DNA of 64,000 bases from NCBI GenBank assembly GCA_043759595.1, contig JAYVLG010000158.1, forward strand, positions 1 through 64,000, read 5' to 3'. A program made the position numbers and the translations under genes. Shown piece by piece: positions 26,232-35,719 of this stretch (position 1 is its first letter; each line of letters opens with the position of its first letter). A model generated the notes under the pieces. It did not search any database, was not told the DNA's origin, and worked only from the letters and a program-made list of their open reading frames with translations. Origin of the DNA: Sulfurirhabdus sp043759595 (GTDB taxonomy: Bacteria; Pseudomonadota; Gammaproteobacteria; Burkholderiales; SMCO01).

Positions 26232-27584
26232 CTATCTTCTGCAAGCTGAAACAGCTTCTTCAAGCCGGTCAACACTAACAATTTCAAGGCCAGGGATTGA
26301 TTGTTTAGGCTTATTTCCCTTCGGTATAATCGCGTAGGTAAAACCCAGCTTTACAGCCTCCTTAAGCCTTTCTTGCCCCCTTTGAACGGGTCTGATCTCA
26401 CCTGCCAACCCTACTTCCCCGAACACCACCATTTTTTCAGGCAAAGGTTTATTACGCAATGAGGAAACAATGGACAAAAGCACTGCCAGATCAGCTGCAG
26501 GTTCGCTTATTTTCACCCCGCCTACTGCATTAACAAATACATCCTGATCAAAACAGGCTATGCCGGCATGCCTGTGCAATACAGCCAGCAGCATCGCCAG
26601 CCTGTTTTGCTCAAGCCCTACTGAAAGTCGTCGCGGGTTAGGCGAATGCGCTTCATCCACCAACGCCTGCACTTCTACCAGAAGTGGTCGTGTGCCTTCT
26701 TGAGTCACCATTACACAAGTACCGGGAACTTGCTGTTCATGTTGCGATAAAAAAAGCGCAGAAGGATTGCTCACACCACGCAATCCCTTTTCCGTCATGG
26801 CAAACACACCTAACTCATTAGCGGGACCAAAACGATTTTTAAATGCTCGAATCAACCGAAAACTGGAACTGGGGTCACCTTCAAAATAGAGCACTGTATC
26901 AACGATATGTTCCAATACACGCGGTCCAGCGAGGGAACCTTCCTTGGTGACATGCCCTACAAATATAATAGTTGTCCCGCTTTGTTTGGCAAACCGGGTT
27001 AGCTGCGCAGCACACTCTCGCACCTGCGCAACGCTGCCTGGTGCTGATTGCAGGGCTTCAGAGTAAGTCGTTTGTATGGAATCTATCACTGCCACGTCAG
27101 GTTTATGGGCTTGTAGTGTCGCCTGAATTTTTTCCAGCTGAATTTCTGCTAATAACTGCACTCCTTTAGCGTCAAGAGACAAACGCCTCGCACGCAGCGC
27201 AATCTGCTGAGCGGATTCCTCACCACTTACATACAGCACTTTGCGTTCAGTGCTCATATGGCACAATGACTGAAGCAAGAGCGTTGATTTACCGATACCC
27301 GGATCACCTCCAATCAGGATAACTGTGCCATTCACCAGTCCGCCACCCAACACGCGATCAAACTCGGACACACCGCTCGTATAGCGAGGCTCCTCCTTCG
27401 CTTCTACATCACTCAGGCTTTGCACTTCACTGGTCACAGAAAGGGCGTTATATCGTGCTTTACTTGTCTCTGCGATGGTTTCAACCAGCGTATTCCATGC
27501 GAAGCAATGAGGACATTGTCCCTGCCATTTGGTAGATTGTCCGCCACATTCTGTACAGGTATAGATATTTTTTTGTTTGGCCAT
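26232..27584 (-). CDS. radA: DNA repair protein RadA
   Basis: A 450-residue RecA-like branch-migration helicase used in recombinational repair. The N-terminal C4 zinc finger uses Cys10, Cys13, Cys24 and Cys27. Walker A is GGDPGIGKST with Lys99. The RadA-specific KNRFG motif is followed by GVFAMTEKG. The C-terminal part is the Lon-protease-like domain (PADLAVLLSIVSS, FGEVGLAGEIRPV). It lies downstream of alr in the conserved dnaB-alr-radA order. Confidence 0.96.
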   Translation of the reverse strand: MAKQKNIYTCTECGGQSTKWQGQCPHCFAWNTLVETIAETSKARYNALSVTSEVQSLSDVEAKEEPRYTSGVSEFDRVLGGGLVNGTVILIGGDPGIGKSTLLLQSLCHMSTERKVLYVSGEESAQQIALRARRLSLDAKGVQLLAEIQLEKIQATLQAHKPDVAVIDSIQTTYSEALQSAPGSVAQVRECAAQLTRFAKQSGTTIIFVGHVTKEGSLAGPRVLEHIVDTVLYFEGDPSSSFRLIRAFKNRFGPANELGVFAMTEKGLRGVSNPSALFLSQHEQQVPGTCVMVTQEGTRPLLVEVQALVDEAHSPNPRRLSVGLEQNRLAMLLAVLHRHAGIACFDQDVFVNAVGGVKISEPAADLAVLLSIVSSLRNKPLPEKMVVFGEVGLAGEIRPVQRGQERLKEAVKLGFTYAIIPKGNKPKQSIPGLEIVSVDRLEEAVSACRR

Positions 27585-27719
27585 TCTTTGTTTTTACCTG
27601 CTTTGGCGATTAACCAAAATTGAGCCACAGAAATTTATTATGACATTTAGTTTTATTGTGTACAATGTTTTCCATGAGCATCGGTTTTTTTCTTGCCACA
27701 CTTAAAGTCATACCTTAGC

Positions 27720-28790
27720 TCAAATCTCAACTACCGGCACCCTCGAAGCAAGTGCACAGAGCAATTCATAACTGATTGTTCCTGCAGCTCGCGCAACTTC
27801 ATCAACAGACATGCCATCACCCCAAAGCGTCACCTCGCTTCCAACCTGTGCCTGCGCAATGTCCGTCACATCTACGTTCAGCATATCCATCGATACGCGG
27901 CCTAACGTTCTTGTCCGCTTACCTTGCACAAGCACAGGTGTACCCGTTGGCGCATGGCGCGGATAGCCATCTGCATAACCGCAGGCAACAATACCTACAC
28001 GCATATCACGATCGGCCACAAAAGTTGCGCCATACCCGACGCATTCGCCCTTTTTGATTGATTGCACTGCAATGATCTGACTTGTAAGTGTCATTACCGG
28101 CTGCAATCCTAATTCCTCAGCACTTCTATCAGCAAAAGGGGAAGAGCCGTAAAGCATGATACCGGGACGCACCCAATCACCATGCGAATCGGGATATCGC
28201 AAAATCGCAGCAGAATTTGCAAGACAGCGCATATGATACAAACCTTGAACAACACTGTTAAATGATGAAAATTGCACTGAAATCCCCTTTTCATCATCCG
28301 CTGTAGCAAAATGCGTCATCAAGGTGATATTGTGAATCACTGTACAGCTTTTAAGAATAGACAAAGCCTCATGGAACGCTTCAGCCTTAAACCCTAGCCG
28401 ATTCATTCCCGAGTTCATTTTCAGAAAAACATCAATCTTTTTTGGCAACCATGCTTGCGAGAGAATTTCCAACTGAATTTGGTTATGCACCACAATCGAC
28501 AAATGATGGTCCGCAATAATCGGCAGCTCATCTGCAGTAAAAAAACCTTCAAGCAACAGTATAGATTTCCTGAAACCCATTTCACGCAGGCAAATGGCAT
28601 CCTCAAGCGCCAGTACAGCAATACCATCAACGTTGCCAATTAAAACCTGCGCCACCCGCTTCAGGCCATGTCCATAGCCGTTTGCCTTAATCACTGCCAT
28701 TATTTTCGATTCGGGCGCACATCTTCGTACAACATGAAGATTACGGTCAAACGCAGAAAGATTGATTCGTGCTTGAAGAGGGCGAGGCAT
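27720..28790 (-). CDS. alr: Alanine racemase
   Basis: A 356-residue PLP-dependent enzyme making D-alanine for peptidoglycan. The PLP Lys35 sits in AVIKANGYGHG. The second catalytic residue, Tyr253, is in CVGYGATF. The C-terminal domain contains GRVSMDMLNVDVTD. The length is normal for the family. The gene lies between dnaB and radA. Confidence 0.95.
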   Translation of the reverse strand: MPRPLQARINLSAFDRNLHVVRRCAPESKIMAVIKANGYGHGLKRVAQVLIGNVDGIAVLALEDAICLREMGFRKSILLLEGFFTADELPIIADHHLSIVVHNQIQLEILSQAWLPKKIDVFLKMNSGMNRLGFKAEAFHEALSILKSCTVIHNITLMTHFATADDEKGISVQFSSFNSVVQGLYHMRCLANSAAILRYPDSHGDWVRPGIMLYGSSPFADRSAEELGLQPVMTLTSQIIAVQSIKKGECVGYGATFVADRDMRVGIVACGYADGYPRHAPTGTPVLVQGKRTRTLGRVSMDMLNVDVTDIAQAQVGSEVTLWGDGMSVDEVARAAGTISYELLCALASRVPVVEI

Positions 28791-28948
28791 GGATAGAATT
28801 AGATTGAATTGTAAAGTTAGGAGATACTAAGCCAAATTACTAAAACCTGAATGTACCCAAAAAATAAAGAAGAAAAACGCCTTACTGTAATTAAACATAC
28901 CTTTTCAGAACCTGCGTTTATCCTGCATTTACAAACAATGCACCCAAA

Positions 28949-30337
28949 TCAGTATTGACCGGCATGAGCAAAGTTTTCAAATTTGGTATATTCCCCAAGG
29001 AAAGTCAGTCGCACGGTACCAATAGGGCCATTACGCTGCTTACCAATAATAATTTCAGCGGTACCTTTTTCTTGTGTATCAGGGTTATAGACCTCATCTC
29101 GATATATAAACAGAATAACGTCAGCATCCTGCTCAATAGCACCTGACTCACGTAAATCTGACATAACAGGTCGCTTATTAGGGCGTTGCTCCAAACTTCG
29201 ATTAAGCTGAGAAAGTGCTATAACGGGCACATTCAACTCTTTAGCCAACCCTTTCAATGACCGGGATATTTCAGAAATTTCAGTCGCCCTGTTCTCGCCA
29301 TTTCCACTCCCGCTCATCAGTTGCAGATAATCGATTACGATCAGGCCAAGCTTTCCATACTGCCGGTGAAGACGGCGTGACCTGGCTCGCACTTCCATCG
29401 ATGTCAGCGCAGGCGATTCATCAATATGAATCGGGGCATCATTTAATTTACCTACAGCGTAAGTGAGATTATGCCAATCATCATCCTGCAACTTCCCCGT
29501 ACGCACTTTATGCTGATCCAAACGTCCAACCGAACCCATCATACGCATAACCAACTGAGCTCCGCCCATTTCCATACTGAAAATGGCAACGGGCAAACCT
29601 GATTCAAGCGCAACCGTTTCCGCAATGTTGATGGAAAAAGCTGTTTTACCCATGGATGGCCGGCCAGCAACAATCACCAAATCTCCAGGCTGCAAGCCGG
29701 AAGTCATCTTATCCAGATCAGTAAAACCAGTGGGTATTCCAGTTACATCGCTGTTATTATCACTGCGAAACAATTCATCAATGCGTTCCACAACTTGTGT
29801 CAGCAGCGGTTGAATATCCAGAAATCCTTGCTTTCCCCTTGAACCTTCTTCAGCAATTTCAAATACTTTTGCCTCCGCTTTGTCCAATAATTCAGAGGCG
29901 TTGCGCCCCATTGGGTTATATGCACTTTCAGCAATATCAGTACCAACCTGTACCAATTTCCGCATGACTGAACGCTCACGAACAATCTCTGCGTAGCGTC
30001 GAATATTTGCAGCAGAAGGCGTATTTTGGGCTAACCCGCCCAGATATGACAAACCGCCTATGTTTTGCAATTCAGCACTGCTTTCCAATGATTCTGACAC
30101 TGTAATAACGTCAGCAGGTCTATTCTGTTCAATCAGCTTGGAAATATGCCGATAAATCAGTTTATGATCATGCCGATAAAAATCGGATTCCGTCACCAGA
30201 TCCGCAATTTTTTCCCAGGCACTATTTTCCAATAACAATCCACCAAGAACGGATTGCTCAGCCTCTACAGAATGAGGGGGAAGCTTAAGGGACTCAACCT
30301 GCTGGTCAAGCATCATTGATGACACATTTTGAACCAT
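28949..30337 (-). CDS. dnaB: Replicative DNA helicase DnaB
   Basis: A 462-residue hexameric helicase that unwinds DNA at the fork. The N-terminal collar domain begins PPHSVEAEQSVLGGLL. The RecA-like domain has Walker A AGRPSMGKT with Lys231 and Walker B LIVIDYLQLM. The C-terminal DNA-binding loop region contains RESGAIEQDADV. It is downstream of the S6 operon, separated by that operon's terminator. Confidence 0.97.
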   Translation of the reverse strand: MVQNVSSMMLDQQVESLKLPPHSVEAEQSVLGGLLLENSAWEKIADLVTESDFYRHDHKLIYRHISKLIEQNRPADVITVSESLESSAELQNIGGLSYLGGLAQNTPSAANIRRYAEIVRERSVMRKLVQVGTDIAESAYNPMGRNASELLDKAEAKVFEIAEEGSRGKQGFLDIQPLLTQVVERIDELFRSDNNSDVTGIPTGFTDLDKMTSGLQPGDLVIVAGRPSMGKTAFSINIAETVALESGLPVAIFSMEMGGAQLVMRMMGSVGRLDQHKVRTGKLQDDDWHNLTYAVGKLNDAPIHIDESPALTSMEVRARSRRLHRQYGKLGLIVIDYLQLMSGSGNGENRATEISEISRSLKGLAKELNVPVIALSQLNRSLEQRPNKRPVMSDLRESGAIEQDADVILFIYRDEVYNPDTQEKGTAEIIIGKQRNGPIGTVRLTFLGEYTKFENFAHAGQY

Positions 30338-30426
30338 CTGAATTCTTCGAGGGGAAATAAAGTAAACTATACATGAAAGGTTAATATTAGCATTTTTGAA
30401 GGTATCACAAGTGAACTTACAGAAAT

Positions 30427-30457
30427 AAAAAAGGGCTGTAACTACCAGCCCTTTTTT
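30427..30457 (-). terminator. Terminator of the rpsF-priB-rpsR-rplI operon
   Basis: The 12-bp stem AAAAAAGGGCTG/CAGCCCTTTTTT with a 7-base loop lies 25 bases after the rplI stop. On the minus strand the descending arm is followed by the T run, the classical rho-independent form. Confidence 0.85.
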
Positions 30458-30481
30458 AATTCAGTTAAAACCAGTGCTTAA

Positions 30482-30931
30482 TTAGTTTTCACCGAGCACA
30501 GTTACCGTGATATTGACAACAACGTCAGTATGCAATGCAACAGTAATTGCATATTCACCAATCAATTTCAATGGACCATCAGGCAGTCTGATTTCAGACT
30601 TTGGCACATCAAAACCTTTTGCTTTCAATGCTTCAGAAATGTCTGCATTGGTCACAGAACCAAACAATCTGCCATCCACGCCCGCTTTTTGACTGATTTG
30701 TATAGCCAAACCTTCCATCTTTGCGGCACGTGCCTGAGAATCAGCTAAAACTGCAGCTTGCGCTTTTTCAAGTTCAGCACGCTTCGCTTCAAACTCAGCC
30801 AGGTTCGCTGCTGTAGCACGCTTAGCCTTACCTTGAGGAATCAAATAGTTACGCGCATAGCCGTCTTTCACTTTAACGACATCACCCAACTGACCCAGGT
30901 TAACCACTTTTTCCATCATAATAATTTGCAT
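30482..30931 (-). CDS. rplI: 50S ribosomal protein L9
   Basis: A 149-residue L9. The N-terminal RNA-binding domain shows MQIIMMEKVVNLGQLGDVVKV and GYARNYLIPQGKA. A long connecting helix and the C-terminal domain follow (KAGVDGRLFGSVTNADI). It is last in the S6 operon, 10 bases after rpsR. Confidence 0.97.
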   Translation of the reverse strand: MQIIMMEKVVNLGQLGDVVKVKDGYARNYLIPQGKAKRATAANLAEFEAKRAELEKAQAAVLADSQARAAKMEGLAIQISQKAGVDGRLFGSVTNADISEALKAKGFDVPKSEIRLPDGPLKLIGEYAITVALHTDVVVNITVTVLGEN

Positions 30932-30941
30932 AGCTGACTCC

Positions 30942-31169
30942 TTAATGCAGATCGGTATAGTGGAGCAATGCCAAGAAGCGAGCGCGCTTGATAGCAGTAC
31001 CTAACTGGCGCTGAAAACGGGCTTTGGTGCCTGTAATACGCGCAGGAATGATCTTACCGTTTTCGTTGATGAAATCTTTCAACAACTCAACATCTTTATA
31101 ATCAACTTCTTTGATACCTTCGGCGGTAAACCGGCAGTATTTTCTACGTCTGAACATTTGACGGGACAT
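30942..31169 (-). CDS. rpsR: 30S ribosomal protein S18
   Basis: A 75-residue S18, full family length, with the basic N-terminus MSRQMFRRRKYCRF and the conserved ITGTKARFQRQL. S18 binds next to S6 on the 30S platform. It follows priB by 3 bases. Confidence 0.97.
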   Translation of the reverse strand: MSRQMFRRRKYCRFTAEGIKEVDYKDVELLKDFINENGKIIPARITGTKARFQRQLGTAIKRARFLALLHYTDLH

Positions 31170-31172
31170 GAC

Positions 31173-31472
31173 TCACCTCTTCAATTCGAATTTATTAACG
31201 TGTAACACCAAGTGTGTACTCATACGGCTTTTGCGGGAGAGGAAGCCATCCAGTTTCACATAGTCGCCAATTTTTAATCGGTTAACATCCTGCGCCACTT
31301 TATCCAGTGCAATCGAACTTATCTCGCATTGCACCAGTCGTTTTCCACCTGCTTCTACTTGTTCTGACTCATGCCCGATTTTGAAATTCACGATCGGTAT
31401 GCCAGCAGGCGTATAACGTATTTCTTCCTTCTCTACAATCAAACCGCACAATACAACGCGGTTACAATTCAC
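31173..31472 (-). CDS. priB: Primosomal replication protein N (PriB)
   Basis: A 99-residue single-stranded-DNA-binding OB-fold protein that acts in PriA-dependent replication restart. It has the conserved NRVVLCGLI start and the CEISSIALDKVA centre. It starts with GTG immediately after the rpsF stop. Its place between rpsF and rpsR is characteristic of beta- and gammaproteobacteria. Confidence 0.94.
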   Translation of the reverse strand: MNCNRVVLCGLIVEKEEIRYTPAGIPIVNFKIGHESEQVEAGGKRLVQCEISSIALDKVAQDVNRLKIGDYVKLDGFLSRKSRMSTHLVLHVNKFELKR

Positions 31473-31871
31473 TTAAACTACTGATTCCTGCGCTGCATCT
31501 GCATCAGATGAATCTCTGCCGCCTTCATCACCTCTGGATGCCGGTCTGGCTCTTTCTTCCTTCATCATAGCTGAAGGCTCAGTCACAGCTTCTTTCATCT
31601 TCGCGGTCAGGTGACGCAATACAGCATCATTGAATTTGAACGCATGTTCGAGTTCATCCAGGGTTTCCTGGTCGCATTCGATGTTCATCATTACATAGTG
31701 TGCTTTATGAACTTTCTGAATTGGGTAAGCCATCTGACGACGACCCCAATCTTCCAGACGGTGAATTTTGCCTTCTTTTGCAGTGATCGTAGCGCGATAA
31801 CGCTCGATCATGGCGCCAACCTGCTCACTTTGATCAGGATGAACGATAAATACAATCTCGTAATGTCGCAT
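31473..31871 (-). CDS. rpsF: 30S ribosomal protein S6
   Basis: A 132-residue S6. The family core MRHYEIVFIVHPDQSEQV through AHYVMMNIEC and FNDAVLRHL is followed by an extended acidic/Ser-rich tail of about 35 residues. It is the first gene of the S6 operon, preceded by an AAAGGAG ribosome-binding site, a leader hairpin and a strong promoter. Confidence 0.97.
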   Translation of the reverse strand: MRHYEIVFIVHPDQSEQVGAMIERYRATITAKEGKIHRLEDWGRRQMAYPIQKVHKAHYVMMNIECDQETLDELEHAFKFNDAVLRHLTAKMKEAVTEPSAMMKEERARPASRGDEGGRDSSDADAAQESVV

Positions 31872-31891
31872 GTATGCTCCTTTTGGAAATA

Positions 31892-31918
31892 GCCTTCCGA
31901 TATGCGCGTCGGTAAGGC
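31892..31918 (-). promoter_or_regulatory. Hairpin in rpsF leader, candidate S6:S18-binding autoregulatory element
   Basis: In the rpsF 5' leader, GCCTTACCGA pairs with TCGGAAGGC around an 8-base loop, leaving one bulged A between two helices. It ends about 20 bases before the start codon. S6:S18 leaders that repress rpsF operons are known from many bacteria and contain a bulged helix with a CCG. Equating this hairpin with that element is an inference. Confidence 0.45.
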
Positions 31919-31985
31919 AAGGTTATAAACGGCTTATTCTTTGATCCCGGCCAAGCAATTGACCAACAAAAACCAAAGAAGCGGA

Positions 31986-32015
31986 ATTATACAGGTAGTT
32001 CAATGGATTAATCAA
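31986..32015 (-). promoter_or_regulatory. Sigma70 promoter of the S6 operon
   Basis: On the minus strand -35 TTGATT (32010-32015), an 18-base spacer and a perfect -10 TATAAT (31986-31991). It would give a leader of about 105 bases carrying the hairpin described at 31892-31918. Confidence 0.75.
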
Positions 32016-32089
32016 GATTAACAGAAGATTTGGGAAAGCAGCGTGAATCCCTGCCCACCCTTGAAGTGCGGGCCCCTTTATTAAAAGGC

Positions 32090-32830
32090 CTACCCTTTCA
32101 AGGCTCTTTGCCGCTGTGTTTCGTATAAGCAAACCCCTGTCGATACAGAAACGTTTAAACTTTCTACTGTACCAAACATGGGGATACTCACGGTAAAGTC
32201 ACACAGTTCTCGCGTTAATCGTCGCATGCCAGTCCCTTCAGTTCCCAATACCCAGGCTAACGGACCATCCAGCTTGGCTGTAAGTAAATCCTGATCCGCA
32301 TCCGCCGCTGTACCTGCTATCCATACACCCATATCCTTCAGATCACGCATCGTTCTCGCCAGATTAGTCACCGCGATATACGGCACTGTTTCAGCTGCAC
32401 CGCAGGCCACTTTGCTGACTGTCTGGTTCAAACCAACAGCGCGGTCCTTTGGCGCAACCACCGCATGCACGCCAAACGCATCCGCAGTCCTTAAGCAGGC
32501 ACCCAGATTATGAGGATCCTGAATCCCATCCAGAATCAAAAGTAATGGCGGTTCATTCAGGTCTTCCAGCAATTCGCCCAGATCATGATGCTGTTTGACA
32601 GGCAACACCTTTGCCAGCACGCCCTGATGTTTGTCATGGCCCGCCATGGCATTCAAACGGTCATTGGGCGTCATAACGATTCGAATAGCATTTGTTTCTG
32701 CCAGTTGCACGAGATCTCGCGCGCGCGCATCATGGCGCCCGCTGTCCAAATACAGATCCACAATACTTTTAGGGTTCTGCCGAATACGGCTGGATACGGC
32801 GTGAAAACCGCTAATAATCAAACGTGACAT
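32090..32830 (-). CDS. rlmB: 23S rRNA 2'-O-methyltransferase RlmB (G2251)
   Basis: A 246-residue SpoU-family methyltransferase. An N-terminal substrate-binding domain (about 1-75) is followed by the knotted catalytic domain with the three SpoU motifs: LDGIQDPHNLGACLRTA, WVLGTEGTGM and IPMFGTVESLNVSVS. It follows rnr, with which it is paired in many proteobacteria, although a terminator lies between them here. Confidence 0.94.
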   Translation of the reverse strand: MSRLIISGFHAVSSRIRQNPKSIVDLYLDSGRHDARARDLVQLAETNAIRIVMTPNDRLNAMAGHDKHQGVLAKVLPVKQHHDLGELLEDLNEPPLLLILDGIQDPHNLGACLRTADAFGVHAVVAPKDRAVGLNQTVSKVACGAAETVPYIAVTNLARTMRDLKDMGVWIAGTAADADQDLLTAKLDGPLAWVLGTEGTGMRRLTRELCDFTVSIPMFGTVESLNVSVSTGVCLYETQRQRALKG

Positions 32831-32844
32831 GAATAGATTTCTTT

Positions 32845-32879
32845 CTAAAAAAACGCAGGGTGCGCGTTAAGCACACCCT
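32845..32879 (-). terminator. Terminator of rnr
   Basis: A 9-bp stem (AGGGTGTGC/GCGCACCCT, one G-U-type mismatch) on the minus strand is followed by GCG and seven T. It lies 10 bases after the rnr stop and 15 bases before rlmB, so rlmB would depend on read-through or its own promoter. Confidence 0.75.
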
Positions 32880-32888
32880 TCACGGTTA

Positions 32889-35216
32889 TTATTTTTTGGT
32901 TCTTGTGCGAGGCTTTCGGGAAGATTTCGTTTCTTTCTCAAACTTCGATTTCTTTGGAGAAACGCTTGATTTTTCTTTCACTACCTTTTCACCCTGCGCC
33001 CCTCCTTTGGATTTTCTGGGTTTACTCAGAGGCTCTTCACTCACTGAAGATTCATCACCATCCCATTCCAGCACAAAATCCATTTTGCTGGTTTCCAGAT
33101 CAACACGCACTACTTTTGCACGTACACGATCGCCTAAACGATAACGCTTTCCGGTTCGTTCACCCAGCATCTGGTGCTTGGCCTTGTCAAAGTGAAAATA
33201 GTCACTGCCAAGCTCGGATACATGCACCATGCCTTCCACATAGATACCATCCAGCGCTACAAAAATACCAAACCCCGTTACGCCACTGATTGTGCCATCG
33301 AAAGTTTCATTAATCTTGTCCTGCATATAAAAACACTTCAACCAGGACTCTACATCACGGGTTGCCTCATCTGCACGACGCTCCGTCATTGAACAATGCT
33401 CACCCATTTTCCCCCAACTACCCGGGTTGTATTTTTCACTATTCAACACAGCTTTAATCGAACGATGCACCAGCAAATCAGGGTAACGACGAATCGGAGA
33501 AGTGAAATGGGTATAAGATTCATAAGCCAGACCAAAATGTCCTACATTATCAGGACTATATACTGCCTGTTGCAAGGAACGCAGCATCACAGTCTGCAAT
33601 AACTGGGCATCAGGACGATCCTTTATTTTTTCCAGCAAATTGGCGTAATCCATGGCATGAGGTTCTTCGCCCCCACCCAGACCCAGACCAAATTCACGCA
33701 AAAATTCATGCAATGCCTGAAGTTTTTCAGGAGTAGGCCCTTGATGAACGCGATATAAAGTGGGGTGCTCATATCCTTGCAAAAAATCTGAAGCACACAC
33801 ATTTGCTGCCAACATGCATTCTTCGATAAGGCGATGCGCATCATTACGTTTGATAGGTATGATGCGATCAATCTTACCTTGCTCGTTAAAAATCATTTGC
33901 GTTTCAGTGGTTTCGAAATCAATTGCACCGCGTGCCCAACGCGCCTTCAGCAATGTCTTGAACAGCGCATACAAGTTTTTTATGTGGGGCAACACTGACT
34001 TGTATTCAGTTGCTTCTTCACCTTTCGGATTTTCCAGCATAGCCCACACTTTATTGTAAGTGAGGCGTGCATGAGAAAACATCACCGCCGGATAAAAGCG
34101 GTAACTTTTAATATCACCCTTGCTGTTGGTGTCCATTTCACAAACCATACATAACCGATCCACTTCAGGATTAAGCGAGCACAACCCATTGGACAACTCT
34201 TCGGGCAACATGGGGATAACACGCCGCGGAAAATATACGGAATTCCCACGCTCCAAACCTTCCACATCCAAAGGCTCGCCTGGCTTGACATAATGGCTCA
34301 CATCTGCAATGGCAACATACAGCTTGTAGCCTTTTCCAACCGGCTCACAATATACTGCATCATCGAAATCTCTGGCTGTTTCGCCATCAATGGTAACAAG
34401 CGGAAGATGGCGAATATCTTCACGCCCTTCCATATCTTTCTTCAGCACTTTTTTAGGTAATTTTTTTGCTTGCGCTTCCACTGCGGCGGAAAAAATATGC
34501 GGCAATTCGTGCTTGCGCAGGGCAATTTCAATTTCCATGCCAGGATCAGCGTAATTCCCCAGAATCTCCACTATTCGCGCAACGGGTTTAGCGTGCTTGC
34601 TGGGTTGCTCAATAATCTCAACCATCACCACCTGGCCTGCCGCTGCGCCCATATCCGTACCTGGCGCAATCAGAATATCCTGAGTGATACGACGATTTTC
34701 TGATACAACAAACTGTATACCGTGCTCAACAACCAAACGCCCAACCAGGCGATTATTGACATGCTCCAGCACCTCAACGATTGAACCTTCACGGCGACCA
34801 CGTCGATCCAGACCGATTTCTCGCGCCACGACGATATCACCATGAAACACCCTTTGCATTTCTTTGGGTCCGAGAAACAGATCCGGGCTGCCATCTTCAG
34901 GAATCAGAAATCCAAAGCCATCCGGATGCCCTTGCACCTTACCCTTGATCAAATCCAGCTTTTCCATCACACATACCGCATTCTTGCGGTTACGCATGAT
35001 CTGACCTTCGCGCTCCATCGCACGTAAGCGACGGCTGAAGAAATCCATCTCTTCATCATCAATTTCCAGCAATTCAGCTAGTGTTTCCGATGAAATGGGC
35101 ACGCCTTGCTCAGAAAGAATTTGTAAAATGAACTCGCGGCTTGGCAATGGATGCTCATATTGCGCGCGTTCTCTTTCAAGATGGGGGTCCTGCAGACGAA
35201 TTTTCTTCTTTTTCAT
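32889..35216 (-). CDS. rnr: Ribonuclease R
   Basis: A 775-residue 3'-5' exoribonuclease that degrades structured RNA. The order is an N-terminal winged-helix region (about 25-90), cold-shock OB folds, the RNB catalytic domain with the Asp cluster in TIDGETARDFDDAVYCE, an S1 domain (ISGVTGFGIFVALDGIYVEG) and a Lys/Ser/Arg-rich basic tail. The start is the ATG at 35216; the TTG at 35222 is less likely. The divergent tRNA-Leu promoter overlaps this start codon. Confidence 0.95.
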   Translation of the reverse strand: MKKKKIRLQDPHLERERAQYEHPLPSREFILQILSEQGVPISSETLAELLEIDDEEMDFFSRRLRAMEREGQIMRNRKNAVCVMEKLDLIKGKVQGHPDGFGFLIPEDGSPDLFLGPKEMQRVFHGDIVVAREIGLDRRGRREGSIVEVLEHVNNRLVGRLVVEHGIQFVVSENRRITQDILIAPGTDMGAAAGQVVMVEIIEQPSKHAKPVARIVEILGNYADPGMEIEIALRKHELPHIFSAAVEAQAKKLPKKVLKKDMEGREDIRHLPLVTIDGETARDFDDAVYCEPVGKGYKLYVAIADVSHYVKPGEPLDVEGLERGNSVYFPRRVIPMLPEELSNGLCSLNPEVDRLCMVCEMDTNSKGDIKSYRFYPAVMFSHARLTYNKVWAMLENPKGEEATEYKSVLPHIKNLYALFKTLLKARWARGAIDFETTETQMIFNEQGKIDRIIPIKRNDAHRLIEECMLAANVCASDFLQGYEHPTLYRVHQGPTPEKLQALHEFLREFGLGLGGGEEPHAMDYANLLEKIKDRPDAQLLQTVMLRSLQQAVYSPDNVGHFGLAYESYTHFTSPIRRYPDLLVHRSIKAVLNSEKYNPGSWGKMGEHCSMTERRADEATRDVESWLKCFYMQDKINETFDGTISGVTGFGIFVALDGIYVEGMVHVSELGSDYFHFDKAKHQMLGERTGKRYRLGDRVRAKVVRVDLETSKMDFVLEWDGDESSVSEEPLSKPRKSKGGAQGEKVVKEKSSVSPKKSKFEKETKSSRKPRTRTKK

Positions 35217-35243
35217 TGACAAATGTCTCGTTTCATATTAAAT
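35216..35243 (+). promoter_or_regulatory. Promoter of tRNA-Leu (CAG)
   Basis: A perfect TTGACA (35216-35221), 16 bases, then TTAAAT (35238-35243), with the tRNA 5' end 16 bases further on. The -35 begins at the last base of the rnr start codon on the other strand. Confidence 0.6.
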
Positions 35244-35258
35244 TTGCGCTCTTGTTTT

Positions 35259-35343
35259 GCCCAGATGGCGGAATTGGTAGACGCGCACGGTTCAGGTCCG
35301 TGTGCCGCAAGGTGTGGAGGTTCGAGTCCTCTTCTGGGCACCA
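35259..35343 (+). tRNA. tRNA-Leu (CAG)
   Basis: A class II cloverleaf with acceptor GCCCAGA/TCTGGGC, D arm GGTAGACGC, anticodon loop TTCAGGT with CAG, a long variable arm, T arm GAGGTTCGAGTCCTC and encoded CCA. It is the only plus-strand gene in this part of the window. Confidence 0.97.
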
Positions 35344-35356
35344 TATTCAAATACAT

Positions 35357-35397
35357 AAACCGCGTTTATTCATATTTTCAGGATAGCGCGGTTTTTT
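35357..35397 (+). terminator. Terminator of tRNA-Leu
   Basis: AAACCGCG pairs with CGCGGTTT across a 22-base loop and is followed directly by a T run on the plus strand. It lies 13 bases after the tRNA CCA end. Confidence 0.7.
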
Positions 35398-35719
35398 GTT
35401 GCCGCAAAGTTTACCGTAAAAAGCATTGGCAGGGCTTGCTCTAAATTAATGTCAAGTATTATACCCTATCGCACCAACTTCGCATGATGCAATTCCAAAG
35501 CGCGTAACAATCTAACAACAATCAGCATTAATTATTTTCATCTGAAGCGGGAAACATTAATGATATTCCCATGACGCCCTTTTATCCGGCAGTCAGTCGT
35601 TATGTAAGCGTTCAACCCAGCGACGGCCTGTTCGTGTATTTCCAACTTGCACTCTATATAATTCTACCAACTCTGCAGGGGCCAATAGAAGAAGCCCATT
35701 GCATCAGTTGTTTTCATTC
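35398..35719. other. Gene-free region, left part of the accessory patch
   Basis: About 320 bases with no open frame I would accept in either direction and no recognisable repeat or promoter. It probably consists of degraded sequence left after deletions in the neighbouring genes. Confidence 0.4.
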
